From: JBDTMT01 sp033764095
GTDB taxonomy: Bacteria; Desulfobacterota; Binatia; HRBIN30; CADEER01
Assembly (NCBI GenBank): GCA_033764095.1
Contig: JANRJF010000166.1
Coordinates: forward strand, 1 to 11,585
Reading direction: 5' to 3'
Length of the DNA stretch: 11,585 bases
Part shown: positions 1 to 5,728 of the stretch, piece by piece
Position numbering within the stretch: the stretch's first letter is position 1
Layout of the letters: each line of letters begins with the position of its first letter
Notes under the pieces: model-generated
Seen by the model: only the letters and a program-made list of their open reading frames with translations
Databases searched by the model: none
What the model was told of the DNA's origin: nothing
Position numbers and translations under genes: made by a program

Positions 1-284
1 GCGTCGGCCTTCGACTTCGGCGCCGAGTAGTAGGCGATCGCCTGGTAGTCGATCGGCGCGTACTGGACGTTCTGCCAGTGCGGCTCGGTCATCGTCTGCC
101 AGTGGCGGAACGCCTTCAGCCGCCACTCGAGCATGAACGGCGGCTCGTCCTTCTTGCTGGAGATGAGGCGGATGATGTCCTCGTCGAGGCCGGTGCGGAT
201 GGTGTCGGCCTCGATGTCGGTGACGAAGCCGGCGTCGTACTCGCGGCTGAGAATGTCTTCGATCTTCGGCGCGGCGGTGGACAT
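1..284 (-). CDS. sufB: Fe-S cluster assembly protein SufB, N-terminal 94 residues (runs off the window)
   Basis: SufB is the scaffold subunit of the cytoplasmic SufBC2D complex, on which iron-sulfur clusters are built before transfer to apoproteins. Only the N-terminus is visible. It starts MSTAAPKIEDILSREYDAGF and continues with the family's early conserved blocks: a GLDEDIIRLIS-type segment, KKDEPPFMLEWRLKAFRHW, EPHWQNVQYAPIDYQ and YYSAPK. These line up well with the start of E. coli SufB. The ATG at 284-282 is preceded by AGGAG on the minus strand at 294-290, which fixes the start. Eight bases separate it from the stop of the upstream Rrf2 regulator, so the two are almost certainly one operon. 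The rest of the gene, and any sufC/sufD/sufS, would lie to the left of the window. I am confident of the family. Confidence 0.93.
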   Translation of the reverse strand, partial: MSTAAPKIEDILSREYDAGFVTDIEADTIRTGLDEDIIRLISSKKDEPPFMLEWRLKAFRHWQTMTEPHWQNVQYAPIDYQAIAYYSAPKSKAD

Positions 285-289
285 CGCGA

Positions 290-295
290 CTCCTA
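290..295 (-). promoter_or_regulatory. sufB ribosome binding site overlapping the regulator's stop codon
   Basis: On the minus strand the bases read TAGGAG. TAG is the stop codon of the Rrf2 regulator (295-293) and AGGAG is the Shine-Dalgarno sequence for sufB, whose ATG follows after about 5 bases. Such an overlap is typical of translationally coupled genes. Confidence 0.8.
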
Positions 296-811
296 ACGCA
301 CAGCGGGAGCGGGGCGGGGCGCCCCCATCCCGGCCTTCCCGCGCGGCGCGGGGGAAGCAGACAGCGGTGCGCGGCTCGGGCGCAGCGTCGGCAGCACCAG
401 CGCGCGCGGCCGCGCCGCCAGGTCGGCGAGGGTGATGCTCTCCAACGCCTGGCGCACGGCGAGGTTGATCAGGTTCCAGTGGCCGCGCACCGGGCACAGC
501 GTCTCGTGCTCGCAGTCGCTGGCGGTGGTGGCGGCGCAGGCGGTGAGGGCGATGGGCCCCTCCAGCGCGGCGACGATCGCGGCGACGGTGATCTGCTGCG
601 GCGCGCGCGCCAGACCGTAGCCGCCCTTGGCGCCGCGGTGCGAGGCGAGCAGCCCCTCCTTGGTGAGCAGGCGCAGCAGCTTGCTCACCGTCGGCAGCGG
701 CAGATGCGCCTCCGCCGCCGCCTCGCTGGCGTTGTGCATGTGGTCGGCGTGCGCCGCCATGTGGGTGAGCAGCACGATGCCGTAGTCGGTGAGTCGGCTG
801 ATGCGGATCAT
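293..811 (-). CDS. Rrf2-family (IscR-like) regulator of the suf operon
   Basis: This is a 172-residue winged-helix regulator. The start MIRISRLTDYGIVLLTHMA and the block TVSKLLRLLTKEGLLASHRG followed by AKGGYGLAR are hallmarks of the Rrf2 family, in particular the branch that precedes sufB in proteobacteria. Three cysteines at residues 92, 100 and 106 match the [Fe-S] ligand region of IscR (Cys92, Cys98, Cys104 in E. coli), with the first gap two residues longer; His111 follows. By family knowledge it should sense cluster status and repress or activate suf. The C-terminal tail from about residue 135 is Pro/Ala/Arg-rich and not obviously structured. The ATG at 811 has no clear Shine-Dalgarno sequence, but the conserved first residues fix the start. 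The operator candidate at 861-873 would allow autoregulation. Family assignment is firm; Fe-S binding is inferred from the cysteines. Confidence 0.92.
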   Translation of the reverse strand: MIRISRLTDYGIVLLTHMAAHADHMHNASEAAAEAHLPLPTVSKLLRLLTKEGLLASHRGAKGGYGLARAPQQITVAAIVAALEGPIALTACAATTASDCEHETLCPVRGHWNLINLAVRQALESITLADLAARPRALVLPTLRPSRAPLSASPAPRGKAGMGAPRPAPAVR

Positions 812-849
812 CGGCGGGACGCCAGTACGTGGTTGTCGGTCATCGGCTG

Positions 850-873
850 GGATTAATCCAGACTGATTCGGTC
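850..873. promoter_or_regulatory. Candidate Rrf2/IscR-type operator upstream of the suf operon
   Basis: About 50-60 bp upstream of the regulator start lies GACTGATTCGGTC (861-873). It fits the core of the IscR type 1 palindrome (GACT, purine, three A/T, pyrimidine, AGTC) at 12 of 13 positions. The outer flanks of that consensus are poorly matched. Immediately beside it is a perfect 10-bp palindrome, GGATTAATCC (850-859), the only A/T-rich stretch nearby and a plausible -10 region for minus-strand transcription. The arrangement suggests autorepression by the adjacent Rrf2 protein, but this is inference from sequence alone. Confidence 0.5.
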
Positions 874-944
874 GTGATTCGTCACCTAGCCAAGCGTCGG
901 CAGCAGGGCAACAGGGGGCGCGGGTACCGATCGAGGCCGACCGC

Positions 945-2159
945 TCAGCTGCGCAGCCGCTCTTTGCGGCGCAGGAACGGGGCCTCGATCAGGCGGTAGG
1001 TCGCCGTCGAGAGGACCAGGCAGACCGCGGCCAGGCCGGCGGCGACGGCGGCGGTGCGCCCGCTCCACCCCCACGGAATCGTCAGTCCGACAGCGCGCAG
1101 GGCGCGCTGTCCGTACTGCAGCACCGGCAGGTGGAGGAGGTAGATGGAGTAGGAGAGGACGCCGGCGCGGGTCAGCAGCGCGTTGTGCAGCAGCGGCTTG
1201 AGGCGCAGCGGCGCGAGCAGCAGCCAGAGCACCAGCGCGCTCCACAGCGGTCCCTCGGCGGCGCGCAGCGCGTGGGCCGGCGGCGCGTTCAGCCGGCCGA
1301 CTCCGACGAAGGTCTCCCAGCGCATCCACAGGGCCAGGCCCAGCAGCAGGGCGAACAGCAGCAGGTCGGCGCCGCCGCCGCGCAGCCAGGCCATTGCAGC
1401 GAGCCGCCGGCGCAGCGACGACCCGTGGCGCAGGTAGAACGCGGCGGCGACGATGCCGCAGAGGAACAACGGGGCGCGCCCGAAGAGCGAGAGGCCGAGC
1501 AGCACGTTGTGGGGAGGATGGCGGAAGCCGATCAACCAACGCTCGTACAGCAGGAAGGCGGCGGCGTAGACCGCCAGGCCGGCCAGCGCGATCGCGCGCG
1601 ACCGGCGACTGCGCAGTGCCAGCGGCAGCAGCGGCAGCGCGAGGTAGAACTGGATCTCCGTCGCCAGGCTCCACCAGACATTGCTCCACGGCGGCATGCG
1701 CGCGACGGCGGGATCGAGGCCGTTCAGGAAGAACAGATACGGAACGCCGCGGACTAGGTCGCCGAGGGTGGTCGCGGTGGCGGCCGTGGCGGCGGCGACG
1801 ACGACGAAGTACAGGGGCAGAATGCGCAGCGCGCGGCGCTGCGCATAGCGGCGGATGGCGACCGGGGTTCCGCCGTCGGCGGCCGCGAGGAACGGCATCG
1901 CCAGCAGGAAGGCGCTCAACACGAAGAACAGGCTGACGCCGGTGTCGCCTGCGCGGATGAAGGCGTAGGGCAGCGAAACCCAATCGCCCTCGTGCCGCTG
2001 CAGCGGGCCCTGCACCGCCGCGTCGTAGTGGAAGGTCAGCACCAGCAGCGCGGCGATCCCGCGCAGCGATTCCAGCTCGGGTACGTAGGGCAGGGACACG
2101 GCGACGCCGATCGGGCGCCGTTCCGCATCGCCGGCGGCGGTTCGGATGGCACCCGTCAT
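945..2159 (-). CDS. Acyltransferase 3 family membrane protein (OafA/YrhL-like)
   Basis: This 404-residue integral membrane acyltransferase would transfer acetyl or other acyl groups to cell-surface glycans or lipids; the substrate cannot be told from sequence. The family's R-X10-H motif is present at the first membrane segment: Arg33 in ESLRGIAALL and His44 in TFHYD. It is followed by FFVLSAFLLAMPF and the basic RRYAQRRALRILPLYF segment. Around ten hydrophobic segments follow, including WSLATEIQFYLALPLLPLA and SYSIYLLHLPVL, and a short basic C-terminus (FLRRKERLRS). No SGNH domain is attached. I place the start at the ATG at 2159 because the frame upstream is low-complexity and runs through intergenic hairpins. 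There is no good Shine-Dalgarno sequence, so a start a few codons later (GTG, residue 21) is possible. It shares a strand with the regulator but is separated from it by 133 bp. Confidence 0.9.
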   Translation of the reverse strand: MTGAIRTAAGDAERRPIGVAVSLPYVPELESLRGIAALLVLTFHYDAAVQGPLQRHEGDWVSLPYAFIRAGDTGVSLFFVLSAFLLAMPFLAAADGGTPVAIRRYAQRRALRILPLYFVVVAAATAATATTLGDLVRGVPYLFFLNGLDPAVARMPPWSNVWWSLATEIQFYLALPLLPLALRSRRSRAIALAGLAVYAAAFLLYERWLIGFRHPPHNVLLGLSLFGRAPLFLCGIVAAAFYLRHGSSLRRRLAAMAWLRGGGADLLLFALLLGLALWMRWETFVGVGRLNAPPAHALRAAEGPLWSALVLWLLLAPLRLKPLLHNALLTRAGVLSYSIYLLHLPVLQYGQRALRAVGLTIPWGWSGRTAAVAAGLAAVCLVLSTATYRLIEAPFLRRKERLRS

Positions 2160-2454
2160 CGGCACCGCGGGCGACTGCGCCGCGCGGCCCGGACCAGGTT
2201 GTGCGGCATGCTCCCCACCACGTGTCGCGCCCGCGGCAGCTATTGCGATCTCTCGGTGGCGACTGCAAGTCGCCGCCACCAACGCCGCGGACCGAGCGGC
2301 GCCGCCGGGTGGCGATGGACCGGCGCTGAACGGCCGGGTTGAATCGGCCGTCGCAGCATACCGGCTGCCCGTGAGGCCCGAGGGCCCCACGGGCACGCGG
2401 GGCCGCAGCCCCGCGCCACGCATTGGGGGCCGGCAGGGCCGGCCCCGTGAACGC
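2160..2454. other. Intergenic region with four hairpins, no gene seen
   Basis: This stretch lies between the 5' end of the acyltransferase and the 3' end of the sugar dehydrogenase, both on the minus strand. It holds an imperfect hairpin at 2255-2280 (GGCGACT at 2258-2264, loop GCA, AGTCGCC at 2268-2274, with outer GGT and ACC separated by a bulge) and three abutting GC-rich hairpins at 2366-2446 described separately. No convincing promoter was found for the acyltransferase. Open frames crossing the region look like products of high GC content. Confidence 0.6.
2366..2446. terminator. Tandem cluster of three strong GC-rich hairpins downstream of the sugar dehydrogenase
   Basis: The first hairpin is 2366-2395: TGCCCGTG pairs with CACGGGCA, then GGCCC pairs with GGGCC after one A/C mismatch, with a 2-base loop. 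The second is 2396-2415: CGCGGGGC, loop CGCA, GCCCCGCG. The third is 2426-2446: GGGGCCGGC, loop AGG, GCCGGCCCC. The third begins nine bases after the dehydrogenase stop codon when read on the minus strand, a terminator position. None is followed by a T run, so intrinsic termination is not certain. Repeat-family (REP-like) DNA is an alternative. Confidence 0.55.
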
Positions 2455-4452
2455 TCAGTGACAGTCGGGATCGAGCAGCTGCGCCAGCACGATCACCAGG
2501 TCGATGGGGTCGACGATGTTGTTACCGTTGATGTCGGCGGCCGGGTTCCAGCGCGGGCGGCCCGGCGTGCTGAGCATGGCGCGCGTGACCGCCAGCGCGT
2601 CGGCGGCGGTGACGCGGCCGTCGCCGGTGACGTCGCCGATGCAGGGACCCGGTGGCGGCGGGGGCGGCGTCGGCGTCGCGGTCGCCGTGAAGGTCGGCGT
2701 CGCGGTGCGGGTGCGCGTCGCGGTGCGGGTCGCGGTGCCGGTTCTGGTCGGCTTGGCGGTGGTCGGCGCGACCACGCCGGTCGGGGTGACCGCGATGAAC
2801 GTCTCGGTCGCGGTGGGCGCAACGGCAGTGTCGGTGGCGGTCGGCAGCGGCGTGCTGGTGTCGACCGCGGTGGCAGTCGCGGTGCTGGTGTCGACCGCGG
2901 TGGCGGTCGGGGTTTCGGTGATGGTCGGCGTCGGGCTGGCGGTGTCGGTCGGCGTCGCGGTGAACGTCGGCGTGTCGGTGGCGGTCGGCGTGTCGGTCTC
3001 GGTCGGCGTCCAGGTCTCGGTATCGGTCGCCGTCGCGGTGGCGGTCGGCGTGTCGGTCGGCAGCGGCGTCGGCGTGAAGGTGAAGGTCGGTGTTTCGGTG
3101 GGCGCCACGCCGGCGACGATCTTGTAGACCTCACCGCCCTGGTCGGCGATGTAGAGCTCGCCGCGCGCGTCCTCGCCGAAGGAGCTGATCTGGTTGATCG
3201 CCAGACCGCCGCTCGGGGCCAGGTCGGCGGTGTGGTCCTGCAGCGCGGTGGCGATGCCGCCGGCGAGCGCGAAGCTGCGCACGAAGGCGCTGCAGTAGTC
3301 GCCGTAGAAATAGGTGCCGTGCAGGTCGGGCAGGGCGCAACCGCGATAGACGAAGCCGCCGGTCACCGCGCAGCCCTGGCCGTGGTCGTACTCCAGCACC
3401 GGGAAGGTGAAGCCGGTAGGCGGCACCGGACAATCGGCGAACAGCGGCAGCGGCTCGTAGCAGGCGTTGGCCTCGAAGACGTCCCAGCCGAAGTTGGCGC
3501 CGCCGGCGGCGGGCGCGGGGACGACGTCGATCTCCTCGAACTGATTCTGGCCGACGTCGCCCATGTACAGCTCGCCGCTCAGCCGGTCGAAGCTGAAACG
3601 CCAGGGATTGCGCGTGCCCTTGGCCCAGATCAGGCCGAACAGCGGGCCGGCGCCGGGGTTCGGGTTGTCGGGCGGCACGGCGTAGAAGGGCGGCACCTCG
3701 ACGTCGACGTCCAGGCGCAGCAGCTTGCCGAGCAGGCTGAAGTCGTTCTGCGCCTGGTCGAACGGATCGTCGTTGCCGCCGCCATCGCCCATGCCGACGT
3801 ACAATCGGCCATCGGCGCCGAAGGCGAGCTGGCCACCGTTGTGGTTGGGGAAGGGCTGATTGACGATGAGCAGGATGCGCTCGCTGCTCGGATCGACGAC
3901 GTCCGGGTTCACCGCACTGGCGGTGTAGCGCGCCACGACGGTGTTGCCGCGCCCGTCGGTGTAGTTCACGAACAGGCGGCGGTTCGCCTCGTAGAGCGGA
4001 TGGAAGGCGACGCTCAGCAGGCCCTGTTCGGCGCCGCTGCTGACGCGGCCGGCGAGGCTGAGGAACGGCGTCGGCAGCAGCGCGCCGTTCTTGACGATGC
4101 GGATCGCGCCGGTCTTCTCGACGATGAACAGGCGGTTGGGGTCGAGCGGCGGCGCGGCGATGTGCACCGGCTGGCTGAGCCCGCTGGCGACCAGCACTGC
4201 ATCGAGGGTGGTGCCGCTGCTCGAGGCGACGCCGGCGCACAGCGCGCCGACGTCCTCCAGCTGACAGCTCGCCGAGCAGCCGTCGCCGCTGGCGGCATTG
4301 CCGTCGTCACATTCCTCCGGTGCCAGCGCGACGCCGTCGCCGCACTGCGCGGCGGCCACCTGTGGTCCGGCTGCCACCAGGACGCCGAGCGCGAACGCCA
4401 GCCGTGCCTGCCGCAACGATGCCCCCGTGTCGAGCGAACGCCCAGTCGCCAT
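2455..4452 (-). CDS. Secreted PQQ-dependent sugar dehydrogenase with Cys-rich repeat, Thr/Pro linker and dockerin tail
   Basis: The protein has 665 residues. Residues 1-36 form a signal peptide (ALGVLVAAGPQVAAAQ). Residues 37-67 are a myxobacterial-type Cys-rich repeat (CGDG, then EECDDGN, then GDGCSASC). Residues 80-448 are a glucose/sorbosone dehydrogenase beta-propeller like soluble aldose dehydrogenases (YliI/Asd). Its landmarks are GLLSVAFHP with catalytic-type His151, PNHNGGQLAFGADGRLYVG, GTRNPWRFSFD and GDVGQNQFEEID. Residues 450-597 are a Thr/Pro/Ala linker. Residues 603-661 are a dockerin-like pair of calcium loops (DVTGDGRVTAAD and DINGNNIVDPID). The expected activity is periplasmic or extracellular oxidation of aldoses using PQQ; the substrate is unknown. 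The ATG at 4452 follows GGGAGGA at 4466-4460, a strong ribosome binding site that excludes the longer frame reaching 4509. No cohesin or PQQ synthesis gene is visible in this window. Confidence 0.92.
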   Translation of the reverse strand: MATGRSLDTGASLRQARLAFALGVLVAAGPQVAAAQCGDGVALAPEECDDGNAASGDGCSASCQLEDVGALCAGVASSSGTTLDAVLVASGLSQPVHIAAPPLDPNRLFIVEKTGAIRIVKNGALLPTPFLSLAGRVSSGAEQGLLSVAFHPLYEANRRLFVNYTDGRGNTVVARYTASAVNPDVVDPSSERILLIVNQPFPNHNGGQLAFGADGRLYVGMGDGGGNDDPFDQAQNDFSLLGKLLRLDVDVEVPPFYAVPPDNPNPGAGPLFGLIWAKGTRNPWRFSFDRLSGELYMGDVGQNQFEEIDVVPAPAAGGANFGWDVFEANACYEPLPLFADCPVPPTGFTFPVLEYDHGQGCAVTGGFVYRGCALPDLHGTYFYGDYCSAFVRSFALAGGIATALQDHTADLAPSGGLAINQISSFGEDARGELYIADQGGEVYKIVAGVAPTETPTFTFTPTPLPTDTPTATATATDTETWTPTETDTPTATDTPTFTATPTDTASPTPTITETPTATAVDTSTATATAVDTSTPLPTATDTAVAPTATETFIAVTPTGVVAPTTAKPTRTGTATRTATRTRTATPTFTATATPTPPPPPPGPCIGDVTGDGRVTAADALAVTRAMLSTPGRPRWNPAADINGNNIVDPIDLVIVLAQLLDPDCH
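2660..3105 (-). repeat. Low-complexity Thr/Pro-coding repeat tract in the dehydrogenase linker
   Basis: This DNA encodes the TDTPTATDTPT-like linker and consists of degenerate GTCGGCGTC/GCGGTCG-like units. It includes a perfect 23-bp direct repeat at 2852-2874 and 2882-2904 (starting GTGCTGGTGTCGACC) with a 30-bp period, evidence of recent internal duplication. It stays in frame throughout. Confidence 0.8.
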
Positions 4453-4729
4453 CGTGGTCTCCTCCCACGCCCGGCGCCGACCGCCACCCGGCGCGGCTCG
4501 CTGCGCCACCTGGCGTGCGCGGCCTCACACCGGGCGACGCCCCATCGGCGCCGTCCGTCTGCAATGTGCGATGCTGCCGCGGACGCCAATGCAAGAGCCG
4601 TTCTCGCCGAAGAACGGCAACGCGCTGGCTGCATTCTGACGCTCGGCGTCAAAGTCGCGACACGATGAGCGTGACGCGCGCGTCGCTCGCATTGCGATTG
4701 GTGCAGCGCGTGGTGTGCGGGGAATACAG
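4453..4729. other. Leader and promoter region of the sugar dehydrogenase, no gene seen
   Basis: The region lies upstream of the minus-strand dehydrogenase. It contains two perfect small hairpins: GCCGTTCT/AGAACGGC at 4597-4604 and 4611-4618 with a 6-base loop, and TGACGC/GCGTCA at 4637-4642 and 4646-4651 with a 3-base loop. Either could be a leader structure or an operator. I could not identify convincing -35/-10 boxes. Open frames here look like chance frames. Confidence 0.5.
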
Positions 4730-4811
4730 GCTGTCAGGCGGTTAGGCTGTTCGCTGTCAGGGAACAGATCTGACTCCTCCCCTGACAGCGAACAGCCTAG
4801 CCGCCTGACAG
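4730..4811. repeat. Large inverted repeat with arms built of 8-nt units (copy 1)
   Basis: A 32-nt arm at 4731-4762 is repeated in inverted orientation at 4780-4811 with a single mismatch. The loop is 17 nt and contains the palindrome CAGATCTG (4765-4772). Further imperfect pairing extends outward to about 4725 and 4817. Read left to right, the arm splits into consecutive octamers: GCTGTCAG (4730-4737), GCGGTTAG (4738-4745), GCTGTTCG (4746-4753) and CTGTCAGG (4754-4761). The right end lies 10 bp beyond the stop codon of the minus-strand acyltransferase, so it could act as a terminator, but its length and octamer structure are unusual for one. A related solo arm is at 8427-8449. Confidence 0.88.
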
Positions 4812-4821
4812 CTTGTACAGG

Positions 4822-5583
4822 TCATCGGCCGGCGGCGGACAGCCGCGGGCTGGTGTCCTCGCCCAGCTCGTGCGCGAAGAGATCGCGGACCTGCTCGGTC
4901 AGCGCCTCGACCGAGAGCGAGGCGAAGCGCGCATACGGAATCGCATCGAGAACGCGAATGCGGATCGCATGCCGCCCCTGCAGCACGAAGCCGCGCTTGG
5001 GCAGCGCGGCGGCGGTGCCCTCGACGACGATCGGCAGGATCGGCACGCGCATGCGCTGCGCGAGGGTGAAGGCGCCGTGTTTGAACGGCTTCAGGCGACC
5101 GTCGGCGGAGCGCGTGCCCTCGGGGAACATCATGATCGAGCTACCCTCGCCGAGCGTCTGTTCGCACGCCGCCATCATCTGCTCGACGCTCTCCTTATCG
5201 CCGCGCCGCAGCTTGATGTAGCGGTTCAGCGACATGTTCCAGCCGATGCAGATGACGCGGAAGTTCTCGATCTTCGACACCCACTTGAAGTGCACGAAGA
5301 GGCGGAAGAGCACCAGGATGTCGAGCAGCGACTGGTGATTCGCCACCATGACGTAGGCGGTGTTCGACTTGATCTTCTCGCGCCCGACGATGGTGACGCG
5401 CCAGACCGGATTGAACCAGGTGTAGAGCGACGCCCAGAGGCAGGTGAACTGGTGCAGCACGACCAGCCGCTTGTCCCACAGCACGGTCAGCGCCCAGATC
5501 ACCACCGCGACGGGGAACAACAGCAGCGAGCTGATGACGAGGAAGATCCAGAAGATGGTCGAACCGAGCCGCTTCACGAACAT
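4822..5583 (-). CDS. PlsC-like lysophospholipid (1-acyl-glycerol-3-phosphate) acyltransferase
   Basis: This 253-residue membrane-associated acyltransferase of the PlsC/LPLAT family adds an acyl chain to a lysophospholipid, most often making phosphatidic acid. Residues 10-36 form a hydrophobic N-terminal anchor. The catalytic H-X4-D motif is NHQSLLD (His83, Asp88). Block II lies around WNMSLNRYIKLRRGDK (115-130), block III is FPEGTRS (153-159) and block IV is VPILPIVVEGT (180-190). The length is normal for the family. The ATG at 5583 is preceded by only a weak GAG. It is preferred because the hydrophobic anchor begins right after it, while the in-frame extension to 5697 is Arg-rich and crosses an inverted repeat. 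It is divergent from the acyl-CoA dehydrogenase at 5729. The exact acceptor lipid is not known. Confidence 0.93.
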   Translation of the reverse strand: MFVKRLGSTIFWIFLVISSLLLFPVAVVIWALTVLWDKRLVVLHQFTCLWASLYTWFNPVWRVTIVGREKIKSNTAYVMVANHQSLLDILVLFRLFVHFKWVSKIENFRVICIGWNMSLNRYIKLRRGDKESVEQMMAACEQTLGEGSSIMMFPEGTRSADGRLKPFKHGAFTLAQRMRVPILPIVVEGTAAALPKRGFVLQGRHAIRIRVLDAIPYARFASLSVEALTEQVRDLFAHELGEDTSPRLSAAGR

Positions 5584-5628
5584 GGGGCTCGTTTCTAGCG
5601 TGGCGGCGTCGGGTAACGCCAGGGAGCG

Positions 5629-5681
5629 ATTGGTCGTGCGTCGGCGGCGGCGCGCTTCCCTTCCGCCGTCGAACGACCAAT
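5629..5681. promoter_or_regulatory. Long inverted repeat in the divergent promoter region
   Basis: ATTGGTCGT (5629-5637) pairs with ACGACCAAT (5673-5681), and CGGCGG (5642-5647) pairs with CCGCCG (5663-5668). Between these blocks two of four positions also pair, giving 17 pairs over 19 positions around a 15-nt loop. It sits between the start codons of the PlsC-like gene (5583, minus) and the acyl-CoA dehydrogenase (5729, plus), so a shared operator is possible. It could also be a member of the region's hairpin population. Confidence 0.6.
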
Positions 5682-5728
5682 AACGGCGGGCACACACCGA
5701 CCAACGACGAATCCCTCAGGGAGGATGC

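Noticed and set aside
2160..2423. An 88-residue N-terminal extension of the membrane acyltransferase
   Set aside because: It would translate the intergenic hairpins and has no conserved content; the family begins just before the R-X10-H motif.
2146..4668. An 840-codon open frame on the plus strand across the sugar dehydrogenase
   Set aside because: It is Gly/Arg/Ala-rich, lacks any domain and lies antisense to a gene with clear motifs, a signal peptide and a strong ribosome binding site. It is a product of high GC content.
4730..4811. Ends of an insertion sequence or MITE
   Set aside because: No transposase frame lies between or next to the arms, the loop is only 17 nt, and no target-site duplication is visible. 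A non-autonomous element cannot be excluded, but nothing here shows it.
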